Source of the DNA: Nereocystis luetkeana
Lineage: Eukaryota > Sar > Phaeophyceae > Laminariales > Laminariaceae
DNA length: 64,000 nt
Reading direction: 5' to 3'
NCBI GenBank assembly: GCA_031213475.1
Contig: JARUPZ010000006.1
Span: forward strand, 1,207,501 to 1,271,500
In this document: in pieces, positions 55,560-64,000 of the stretch
Numbering within the stretch: the first letter of the stretch is position 1
Layout of the letters: every line of letters begins with the position of its first letter
Notes under the pieces: model-generated
What the model saw: the letters and a program-made list of their open reading frames with translations, nothing else
Told to the model about the DNA's origin: nothing
Databases searched by the model: none
Translations under genes and position numbers: made by a program

Positions 55560-56048
55560 ACAACAGGAGTATTGCCAGCCCCTAGAGGAGTACTGTGTTG
55601 TAAGGTTTTCTCTGAGCTTGGTGAACTGATCGGTCTTTTACCCCTATAGCTCACTATTACGGGGGACCATAGTTAATAGGACCTATGGTACACACAAAAT
55701 CCTATATACTTAGCTCTTTTTACTCACAGTGTTTGGTCCTATTTACTATGGTCCCCCGAAATAGGTAACATCTTCACGCTTGGCGTCGTCGGTTAGGTCA
55801 CGGGGGTTCGAATCTCACTTCGAACGTTTCTTTTAAAGAAACGCTTGCGCGTGCGTCCCTTAAAACATACCTCCCTGGTTCCTCAGGCACCTGAAAGGAA
55901 GCGGGTAGGTCAGCGTACGGCCGTCGTATACGGTACCGACGCCCTAAGGATCCCGTCGTTCAGAGGGGGGGAAGAGTGTTGTAAGGATTTTACCCTGGGC
56001 CTGGGCTGGGTAGTTGATCGGTCTTTTACCCCTGTAGTTCGGTAGGTA
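55560..56048 (+). mobile_element. tRNA-derived SINE-like tandem element, copy 2 (split by a MITE)
   Basis: The plus strand repeats the order of copy 1. A partial body (GTAAGGTTTTCTCTGAGC) is followed by head TTTTACCCCTATAGCTCA, interrupted by MITE A copy 10. The head resumes with GGTAACATCTTCACGC and B-box GGTTCGAATC; then GAACGTTTCTTTTAAAGAAACG, GAAGCGGGTAGGTCAGCGTACG, CGTTCAGAGGGGGGGAAGAG, GGGCTGGGTAGTTGATCGG and a second head, TTTTACCCCTGTAGTTCGGTAGG. Pol III internal promoter boxes are conserved. Confidence 0.78.
55657..55761. mobile_element. MITE family A, copy 10, nested in a tRNA-like head
   Basis: Ends TTACGGGGGACCATAGTTAA and TTTACTATGGTCCCCCGAAA, flanked by TA on both sides. Removing it and one TA restores AGCTCACTAGGTAAC, which matches AGCTCAGTAGGTAAC in the uninterrupted copy at 52.8 kb. 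Confidence 0.95.
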
Positions 56049-56482
56049 CCAGATATTAAATAAATATCACCTTCACAACAACAACTGCCAGTAGTAGTAG
56101 GTCACAACAGCAGTTACAGTAGTAGCGGCGGCACATACTGTGGACCAGGGCTCCGCCCTGGCTGTGTCCCATTGATGGCTTAAAATATCGCCAGGCTCCG
56201 ATCGAAACAACCAACAATAAGTGGAACAAGGGCTTCAAGCGGTTACTCGAATGTGGCTGATTGAGACATCATGAGCGTGTTATAGTATCCCCTCTCTTCT
56301 GTTGCGGCATTACGATTTGTAGCAAGCGTCCCCTCACCATACCTGGCAGGCGCTATCGCCTGCCTTGCTGATGAATGTCTCGCACTTGACAAGCAGAAGG
56401 AACAAAAGCTAAATTCAAGCTGTTTATCCCGTAAGAGGCGGGCAAACTGCTGTGGCCATGTTGGTTATCAATATTATTAAAT

Positions 56483-56830
56483 AATACCAGGTAATAATAA
56501 TAATAATAATAATAGTAATAATAATAAAATTAATAATAGTAATAATTGTTATGATACTGCTTTGTATGAGGTTGAAAGCCCGGTAATTACCTGGGTTCTG
56601 GCACTGGGATCGTATTTGTATTACTTGGAAGCGTATCTTAGTTAGGTGGGAAACCAGGGGTTTTCCAGAGAGGCACGAGCGAGCGTGGTCCCAGTCTCCG
56701 TCGTGCACGAAAGGAATAAAGTGGCTCTTCTATCTCTATAAGCGAACATCAACGTGAGTACCAACGAGTGCCGGCTTAATAGGCAGACCTGTCCAGGGAT
56801 ACAAAGTGTCCCGCTCTCCGTGATCTTGAC
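56483..56830 (-). mobile_element. Retroelement-like family F, copy 1 with (TTA)n tail
   Basis: On the minus strand it runs from GATCACGGAGAGCGGGACAC through GGCACTCGTTGGTACTCACG, CGTGCACGACGGAGACTGGG, GGTAATTACCGGGCTTTCAA and CATACAAAGCAGTATCATAAC into a (TTA)n/(TTATTA)n tail (56483-56549). A simple-repeat tail and 5'-truncated relatives (12042) suggest a LINE 3' end or a SINE. The frames are short and broken. Confidence 0.7.
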
Positions 56831-56995
56831 AAGTGGCGTCGTCGGCAGGACCGGCTTCGTTGCCTTACCGCTCAGAGGTGTGGGAGTGGGTTTTGAGGAG
56901 CCGCATCTTCGACTCATGTTCTAGTTGTAGAATCGGGGTTTCCATGAATTTCCCATAATTCTGCATATTTATACGGCTCATCAGAGTGGGCTAGT

Positions 56996-57270
56996 GTTAT
57001 GATACTGCTTTGTATGAGGTTGAAAGCCGGGTAATTACCTGGGTTCTGGCACTGGGATCGTATTTGTATTACTTGGAAGGCGTATCTTGGGTGGAAAACC
57101 AGGGGTTTTCCAGAGAGGCACGAGCGTGGTCCCAGTCTCCGTCGTGCACGAAAGGAATAAAGTGGCTCTTCTATCTCTAAGCGAACATCAACGTGAGTAC
57201 CAACGAGTGCCGGCTTAATAGGCAGACCTGTCCAGGGATACAAAGTGTCCCGCTCTCCGTGATCTTAACA
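56996..57270 (-). mobile_element. Retroelement-like family F, copy 2
   Basis: More than 95% identical to copy 1 by eye over about 270 bp. Differences include the loss of GCGA in ACGAGCGAGCG and of TA in CTCTATAAGC. The 3' (TTA) tail is absent; instead an (AAT)n tract lies on the other side (57271-57290). Recent duplication or two insertions of one lineage. Confidence 0.75.
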
Positions 57271-57356
57271 TAACAATAATAATAATAATAAAATTAATTA
57301 GAACAACACTACGACACATTGTCGGATGGCAAGCATAATAATCATGAAAATAAAAA

Positions 57357-57360
57357 TAAA

Positions 57361-57394
<34 letters not shown>

Positions 57395-57404
57395 TTAGTA
57401 AAAA
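57357..57404 (+). repeat. (AAT)n microsatellite
   Basis: About fifteen AAT/ATA units are preceded by AAAATAAAAATAAAA. Simple sequence, no gene. Confidence 0.9.
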
Positions 57405-57778
57405 AAACAATATCGCAATAATAATATCACCAAACTTGTAAAATATCGCCGGTAACCAGGGCTGCACGAAAAAAATACAAAACGTAGCCACACTCGCCAC
57501 GATGTCGGAATTGAAAACATACTACATCGTATATACGTAATGATACGTGTACGTATAGTAAAAGCGGGTTGGGATTTTTGTCAGAAATGAGATGAAACAT
57601 AATATGTGTTGTTCCAGTTTTTTAACTTGATTTTAGTATACCATCCCTGTCTGAGCCTCAAAAGTGTAGGGTGTTGATTGAGGGGGTGTCGATTTTATTT
57701 TTTCGTCTATGTGTATACCCTTGTTCCCACAAAAAACGTACCTGGTACAGTACCTGGTACCTGGTACATTTTTTTCGT

Positions 57779-57789
57779 AGAAAAAAAAA
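57779..57789 (-). terminator. RNA polymerase III T-run terminator
   Basis: On the minus strand the tRNA ends GGAGGCA and is followed within three bases by nine T residues, a standard Pol III stop. Confidence 0.85.
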
Positions 57790-57792
57790 GAG

Positions 57793-57865
57793 TGCCTCCA
57801 ACCGGGATCGAACCAGTGACCTTGGCAACTTCAGTGCCACGCTCTCCCAGCTGAGCTATAGAGGC
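57793..57865 (-). tRNA. trnF(GAA): tRNA-Phe (anticodon GAA)
   Basis: 73 nt on the minus strand, no intron, no encoded CCA. The acceptor stem GCCTCTA/TGGAGGC pairs fully with one G-T. The D-arm GCTC/GAGC carries AGCTGGGA, and the anticodon stem TGGCA/TGCCA holds loop CTGAAGT (GAA at 57830-57832). The T-arm ACTGG/CCGGT has loop TTCGATC and the discriminator is A. A and B boxes are intact and a T9 terminator follows. It should be functional. Confidence 0.95.
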
Positions 57866-58199
57866 TTGATGTGCAAGAGTTCAGGGTTTTTCAAACTTTA
57901 TTGTACTACAACCTTTTTTTTATCCTGTTCATAATATGTACCAGGTACCTGTGGTACCTTCTACCTGGTACGTATATACCAGGTACGTATCGTACTGCTG
58001 TGTTTGTTGTACGAACGAGCACCAAGAACCCAGGCAAGAACCTGTCTATGGCTGGTGCCCCTAGATATACAGACCATTTATTAATAGTATTATTGGCAGT
58101 GAAGCCTAAACGTTTACCTGGTACTATATTTCCGTTCGAAGTAGTTGTAGGTAAAAGAGTGTGTGTCAATTGACAAATAACGGTATAGTACCTGGTACC

Positions 58200-59810
58200 T
58201 TTTACCCAGTATAGTAGGTGCTACCGGAGGTAGATGTTCATGTTTATTATGAACGCCCCCATTGGCGTCCTATAAGCGCGACTTCACCACCTCATGTATA
58301 AATAGTCGTTACATATGCAACAAACATCCCCACGCCATCCATGTGGGTCCCCCCCCCCCCCCCGACGTTCTGTCTTGCTTCCTGGCGGTCCCTAAAAGCT
58401 GGAGCGTTTTTGAAGCGCGACACCCTCCTCTGAAAGGCAACCTGTGCAGTCAGTCACCGAGAGAATTTGGAGCAGGCGTTCCTTTACCACCCCCTTCCTT
58501 GCCATCGACTCCTTCTTGACTGAGTATATTATTCCTATTATTATGGCATTTGCCATCCGACAACGTGCAGCATCAGCTTTCAACGTTCATCACTCACAAA
58601 CATCCCCACAAATAATCTCGTCAAATAATACTAACCGCTGGCCGTGAGATGAACCGGCTTTCACGGCTGGCTCTACCATCACTAAGAACAGGTATACTCA
58701 GTAGTTGGACGGCGCACAGCAGCAAGCCAACTACGAGTATATTATTACTGGTGTTGTACGAAGTATGCATTAAAAAAAATAAAACACATCATCCGCTGTG
58801 AGATCGAGGATTCAATCGGGACTCATCTTCACTTTTCATATTGTGGCACTTGATTTTATATCGACACTTACTTGAAATTGTTTCGGCAGCTAAACGCCCA
58901 GTACTATATTATTGGCAGATGTACCCCCGGTAAATTTATTTCGGGGACTACTGCTTGGCTGCAAATATTCGCCTTGTCTGTCGGGCACGCTGCTGCACAC
59001 ACACGACTTTTGCTCGGGAATCCATGACGTGGGATGGCAATCTCCGAGTGGTCGCTGCTGTTTTGATGACCATCTACGGTTGGTGGCCTCTGATTGGCTC
59101 CGGGTTAGAGTTACTGTAGTCTTTCTCGTATCGTGTACTGTATCGTACAAAGCAGTGATTAACAATAGTGTAGAATACGTGGGACACCCTCCTCGGGAAA
59201 ACGGGGATGATGGGCAAAAGTTCTTACCAGGTATTTGTTCTGGTCTTTACAAAACCAAGTGCCCGAAGTCACCGCGCCATGACGCGCCCGAATTGACCAT
59301 TTAGTCTCCGAGCATCTTTGGCGAAGAGAGTCACATCACGTCCCGAACATTTTTTTGTATGCAAATCAATTTATTGTTATTTTCGGTCATCACCATGCAC
59401 CTACTACGTACCAGGCAGTGCGTAATCACTTGATTATTAGGGGTTCACAAGGGGGTTTAACCAGCAAGATCGATAGTTACACTGACATCAGTTAAAGCAA
59501 GACCATTTCCTTTCAGGGCTCAAAGGCACACCCACAAAACACACAAAAAAAAACTATCCTACTTGGGTGCTACAGTACTTCTACTTTACGTTTTAATCCT
59601 CTTCCTGTCTAGGGCACAAGCTACAACAACACCCAGCACGCGGTTCAGGTTCATGCATAAGGCCGGCCGTCAAAAGCAAACGAAAAAAATCTCGACAAAC
59701 TAGAGAAAATATCATAAACAACCCCACCGTGCGTGGTTTGCACTGCAAAAGGTTTCGTCTTTCCCTGCAGGCATCAAATTCCTGTCTTCAAAAGTCACCA
59801 CAGAACACTG
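58200..59810. other. No gene recognised
   Basis: It contains a C-tract (58351-58363) and a fragment of the ATTATGCTTGCCATCCGACA repeat (58537). The 130-codon plus frame at 58912-59304 and the 91-codon minus frame over the same bases show no family resemblance and no splice support, so neither is called. Confidence 0.4.
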
Positions 59811-59814
59811 GAAA

Positions 59815-59965
59815 CAAACTAAATCGAAACACGCGATTCTGCAAATCGGTCATCATGTTGCGAAAACGAACTTGAGCAAATGAGCGATTCTCCAAACAAA
59901 TCGGTGAAGATGTTGCGCGACAAACTAAAACAAAAAACACAGCGATTCTGCACCTTGGCGATGTC
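59815..59965 (-). repeat. About 60 bp imperfect tandem repeat x2-3
   Basis: GCGATTCTGCAAATCGGTCA, GCGATTCTCCAAACAAATCGG and GCGATTCTGCACCTTGGCGA start successive units, each followed by a variant of GATGTTGCG and CAAACT. Confidence 0.7.
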
Positions 59966-60094
59966 ACGCCTCCCTGCCCCCTCCCGTCCGTCATAGACGA
60001 CGAGGCAACGCGTGTATAGTCCACCCACAACGCGCTACTCACATACCCCTATCCGTGACACTCTTCCGTATGCTGCACTTTTCCTCCTGCTATA

Positions 60095-61400
60095 ATCCTC
60101 CTGCCCAATTCATGGATGAAATAGACACTCCCAAGCTGCCGCGAGACAGCTTCGAGTCGCCGTCTCAAGACACACAATACATGCTATCCAAGCTGACCCG
60201 AAAAAGCTTCGAGTCGCAGTTTCAAGACACATATGCTATATATCCAAGCTGATCTCGAGACGACTTCGAGTCGCAGTTTCAAGACACACACACGTCATCG
60301 TTCCACCCCCCTGCGTAGCCGTAAGCCCCTTCTCTTGCTATCGTCCTGGCCCAGGCATGAATGAAAGAGGCACTCCTCCCAAGCGGGCGCAAGACAACTC
60401 TTAGTGGCAATTTCAAGACACATGCTATCTTCCTGACCTATATTGCTGGCATCAAATAGACACCTCCAAGCTGTAGACACCCTGGGCTCGTGGCTTCAAG
60501 AAACACATGATACCTTCCTCCTGCTACCTTCCCGCCCCACTGTGGGCATGAACGAAATAAAAGACACTCCAAACCTGCGTCGAGACAATTTCGAGTCGTG
60601 GGTCCAAGCGCCGCATGCTAGCTTAATCCTGCATGAAATACGTAAGATATCCCTAAGCTGCGTCTAGACAATATTACGTCGAATTTGAAGAGACACATGC
60701 TATTGTCCCGCCCTAGGCATGAGTAGGTATGAGTGAAATAGTCATTCCAACGATGTCGCTAGACAGCGTCGAGTGAGGTCACAAGACACACCCATCTGCT
60801 ATCGTCCTGCAAACAGACCTATGCATGCTGCGTTGAGACACTTTCGAGTCATGGTTGCAAGACACAATTGCTAACGTCCTGCAAAAAGACGCTTGCAAGC
60901 TGCGTTGGGACAACTTTGAGTCGCAATTCCAAGTCACACCACCAGCTACCTTCCTCTTCTTTTCCGATGACCTGCCTCGGGCATGAATGTTGCCGGAAGA
61001 CAGAGTGGCAGCTTCAAGACACCTGATATCTACTGCTATCGTCCTGCAAAAAAGCCCCCCAAGCCGTACGAAGACATTATCGAAACGTAGCTGCAAGACA
61101 CAACTGCTCTCTGCCTCCTGCTATCGTCCTGCCAATAGGCACTCTCAAGCCGCGTAGAGACAACCTCGAATCGTCGTTGCAAGACACACATGTTATCGCC
61201 CCGCACCAAGCTCACTAAAGACACTCCCAAGCTTTATCAAGACAAGCTGGAGCTGTTGTTCCAACACACCCACGGTATCGTCCTTCCTCGGGAATAAAAA
61301 CAGCTGCAGGCACACCACAAGCTCGAGCCGCAGTTTCACGACACCCAAAACCGCATCCACCCACCGAACAACCAAACCGTGGCTCAACTCAACATCACAA
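60095..61400 (+). repeat. Large degenerate tandem array, units 80-100 bp
   Basis: Twelve or more units share this order: GGCATGAATGAAATAGACAC, TCCCAAGCTGCG, (T)CGAGACAACTTCGAGTCG, CAGTTTCAAGACACA, CATGCTATCGTCCTGC. Units are heavily diverged, with indels that shift frame, so this is an old satellite-like array rather than coding repeats. Confidence 0.85.
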
Positions 61401-61756
61401 ACAACCTCCTCCCAACAGTACGTAGTAAAGAAACGCAGGCGAATCGGTGAAGGTTTACGATCCGTTTCCAGTACCGACCCCGTCGCAAGAGTATACAGCT
61501 AGACACGGCGTCATACTACTGTACCAAACATACCGCGGGCAAAGGCTCGAACCAGCAGGGTAAAAAAACGAAACGCCAAAAACGAAAAAAAAAAAAACAC
61601 TGGACCACAACGACGAAAAACCTACACAGTCAAGACCCGCGCGAGACCCTCATCGCGCGCAGCCGCGTTACGCATGATGCCTATGCTAAAGAGGGGCTGC
61701 TGCTAGAGTAGCTCACTCAGGGACAAAGGCGAACCCCTCAACGGGCTAGACTACCC

Positions 61757-61778
61757 TCACCCCCCCCCCCCCCCCCCC
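61757..61778. repeat. C homopolymer (about 21)
   Basis: A nearly pure C run followed by AAAAGCGCC. No gene nearby. Confidence 0.85.
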
Positions 61779-62157
61779 AAAAGCGCCAACTATTTGTATT
61801 TCCAATTTCCTCAAGTCTAATCTTGTCCATCCCTCCCTCCCTCCCTTCGCTTTCTTCGTTCATTCACTCTCGGCTTTCCGGTCGTCGTCTACACTCTACA
61901 CATGGGGACGCGGTTGCCACAGCATGCAACGCCATCTAGGGGCTGCAAAAACCTGTATATAATCCAATCCAACCGAACCCAAATCCCTTCCAAAACTCAG
62001 CCAACCGCGCACGAGCGCGCGCGCTTACGCACGTACGTATGACAAGGGCATCGCCGAAATCAACTGTGCGAAAGTACAGTGTGGTATCCCTACGTAGCCC
62101 ACCTTACCTCATTTGATTTTCCAAACCTATTCCGCGCCACACCGACACGCATTTTGA

Positions 62158-62241
62158 TACCGTTCTGGCCGTTAATATAAGCACCGTAGTGACTCTGATG
62201 CGAGTATCAAAACGGTGCTCATATTTACGGTCAGAATGGTA
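62158..62241. mobile_element. Short hairpin element with 28 bp arms
   Basis: The left arm, TACCGTTCTGGCCGTTAATA continuing to AAGCACCG, and the right arm, CGGTGCTCATATTTACGGTC continuing to AGAATGGTA, are inverted copies with about four mismatches, around a 27 bp loop that repeats GATACC/GAGTATC. MITE-like, class unknown, no clear target duplication. Confidence 0.65.
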
Positions 62242-62284
62242 CTCTTAACTCTTCCCGCCCCGATCCTCACCGTCCTTCTCTTCG

Positions 62285-62600
62285 AGTGGGTCGAACCGAA
62301 CCGAACCGAACCAAACCGATCAGAATCATACCGACAGATCCGGACAGAACCGAGGCTACCTATATCATACCCCGAACGGTTGTGTGTCAACCCTACGAAG
62401 GAAAAGCGCGCGGGGCGAACGGAATCAAACCGGATCGATTCAAAACGAGGCCGCTAGTATTATACTCCGGAGAGCTACGTGTCCACCCAACAACAGGAGA
62501 AGCGCTCGGGTCCCACCTGACCGGACCGAACCTGACCAAACCGAGGCCATTCGTGTCATACTCCGAACGGCTGCCTATCCGTACTAAAACGGAAAAATAC
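62285..62600 (+). repeat. CCGAACC repeat and about 95 bp tandem unit x3
   Basis: It starts with CCGAACCGAACCGAACC. Three diverged units then follow, each with ACCGAGGCxxxxxxTxTCATAC and CCGAACGGxTGxxTxxxxACCC, near 62350, 62446 and 62541. The 205-codon plus frame here follows from this structure and is not called. Confidence 0.7.
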
Positions 62601-64000
62601 ATCGCGTGGTCAAAAACATTTGTCCGCAACAGAAAAGAGCAAAGACAAACTCTCTTCCCCTCAGAAAAACAAAAACATGCTCGTAACAGAAAAAATAAAA
62701 AGCTCTCCTCATCTCTCGGAAAAAAAAAGCACGCCAGTCCCGTTTCCATCAGATATTACACACGGCTTCCCCTCTTTCCGTTCTCTTTTTCCCCTCCACC
62801 ATCACCCCCACCACCGTCCTACGTACGTACGCGCACCACGCACACACGAAAAGAGAAGAAAAAAAGTAAAACAAGAAAAAAAAAAACACGAAGAAAAACA
62901 TAACGTAGCCTACTTCGTAAGCCGCCGCAATGAAACGTATTCCTTGTTGTTGCAAAAGCTCAAGCTTCAATCTTGATGGTGAGAGCTAGCATGTCATATG
63001 ACCACCAGCTTCGATCAACAATCAATCCAGAGAACACGCCCCATGCCCCCTTTAAACCAACTTACTCGAGGACCACGTTTCGGGCCGTCCGAAAGGCATC
63101 CCAGAACCCCCCTTGTACGCAGCCGGGTATCTATAGAAAAATCAACATCGGCCTTCCAAAACCGGGGGAAGCGATTCTTACCGAAAAACACACATCGATC
63201 GGTTTTCCCAACCATCGCGTAACCCCATTTACTACTGCTTAGATTTTTCCTCTTTACTTCCGAGTATTAAGTCCACTAAACTTGGGGTGCAGTATCAAAA
63301 CGGGCAACAGGGGGGGGGGGGGGAAGGAATAATGTACCGCACGAAAGTTTCTATAAACCAAACGAACGGCGAGAGTCCCCCCGCCAACTATTCTGTAAAC
63401 CAAACCGGGAAGCGGAAACCCCACCCTCCCAGTCAAGAGCGAGCGGCAACTAGCGCCCTACAAGGACCTTGCCCGACCCCCCGTTCCAACCATCATCGCC
63501 ACCCGCTCTTCCGCAACCATCACCACAAATGCGAACAGAATGGCGCGCGCACGCAACTTAGGCGTTGTGGAAACCCCCCTTTCCCCCAAGCACGACCGCG
63601 ACAGACTGGCATGCATGCAACTTGGGCTATGTGCAAAACCCCCCGCCTCATACGACTACGGCCATGCATGCCATGAGAACACCCCCCCCCCCACCCCCCC
63701 CCTCCATCTCTCTCACGCCTTTACCGACGTCGAACCAATCGACGCGGAAAATTCACGCATACGACAGTAAAACTCCCGGGAAACCTTTTGATCAGTTGAC
63801 TTATTTAGCCTCTGTGCTGGCCTGGCCAGACCTGGTCTAGCCTAGCCTAGTCTGACGCGGTGCGTGCGGCCCTCTCTCTACCTCTTTATCTTTTTTCCTA
63901 CCTTCCGCCTCTAGCTGCTGCGAACCGATGCCGCTGCCGCCGCCGCTGCTACCGGCCGCTACAGCTACTGTAATCGAAGGGAAAGCAGGGCCGCCGCTAC
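62601..64000. other. Low-complexity sequence and family D fragment, no gene called
   Basis: It holds A-rich sequence (62620-62910), a G-tract (63310-63322), a family D fragment in inverse orientation (CATACGACTACGGCCATGCATG, about 63650-63671, next to a C-tract) and CCTGGCCAGACCTGG palindromes near 63820-63840. The last 80 bases are GCC-rich after a CTCTAG and could start an exon reading EPMPLPPPLLPAATATVIEG, but the window ends there. Confidence 0.4.

Larger units (their letters stand above)
57735..58200 (+). repeat. Cluster of TACCTGGTA / TACCAGGTA palindromes
   Basis: Eight copies of the 9-mer occur in 460 bp: 57739, 57751, 57758, 57939, 57962, 57977, 58115 and about 58189, several overlapping as TACCTGGTACCTGGTA. 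This is the densest cluster in the window and surrounds the tRNA-Phe gene. Confidence 0.9.

Noticed and set aside
58912-59304. 130-codon plus-strand frame
   Set aside because: No recognisable motif, and an equally open minus frame over the same bases.
62286-62903. 205-codon plus-strand frame
   Set aside because: Short-period CCGAACC repeat and diverged tandem units followed by A-rich sequence; no protein family resemblance.

Overview
This is a window of nuclear DNA from a eukaryote. The evidence is split genes with GT-AG introns, an RPB10 (RNA polymerase I/II/III subunit) exon, a Pol III-type tRNA-Phe gene without an encoded CCA, and dense non-coding repeats. About 3.5 kb of the 64 kb is exonic and introns reach 6 kb. 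The species cannot be fixed from the sequence. A stramenopile alga, perhaps brown-alga-like, is only a guess from gene style. Most long open frames here are chance readings through repeats; the genes below were built by joining short exons with matching splice phases.

Layout. 1-581 is a pure CTTG tetranucleotide array. 1412-4253 (+) holds the last three exons of a mitochondrial-carrier-like gene. RPB10 starts at 10259 (-). A divergent pair shares a 317 bp promoter region: an unrecognised small protein (18293 down to about 14022, -) and a six-exon LarE-type PP-loop sulfur transferase (18611-23230, +). A zinc-ribbon plus coiled-coil protein ends at 25572 (-, exons up to 29083). A four-exon protein with a possible signal peptide runs from 33940 to 30178 (-); its third intron holds a non-LTR reverse-transcriptase relic and a foldback element of about 415 bp. 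A possible first exon of a divergent gene starts at 34154 (+). A complete six-exon DUF924 gene occupies 38437-50011 (+). tRNA-Phe(GAA) lies at 57793-57865 (-). From 58 kb to the end I see only repeats and low-complexity DNA.

Repeats dominate. There are about ten copies of a roughly 105 bp MITE with TTACGGGGG(A)CCATAGT ends and TA target sites, and a second related MITE family. A TTAA-flanked perfect hairpin is piggyBac-like. A family of about 560 bp is bordered by G-tracts. A tandem tRNA-derived, SINE-like element has A and B boxes, and one copy is split by a MITE. Other families are dispersed, and several minisatellites are present, one of which supplies the C-terminus and stop codon of the DUF924 gene. 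The 9-mer TACCTGGTA/TACCAGGTA recurs more than thirty times, against roughly 0.5 expected by chance.

The genes do not form an obvious pathway. They are unrelated loci (transport, transcription, sulfur chemistry, unknowns) separated and enlarged by repeat insertion. The clearest regulatory arrangement is the head-to-head pair at 18.3-18.6 kb, with a second possible one at 33.9-34.15 kb.
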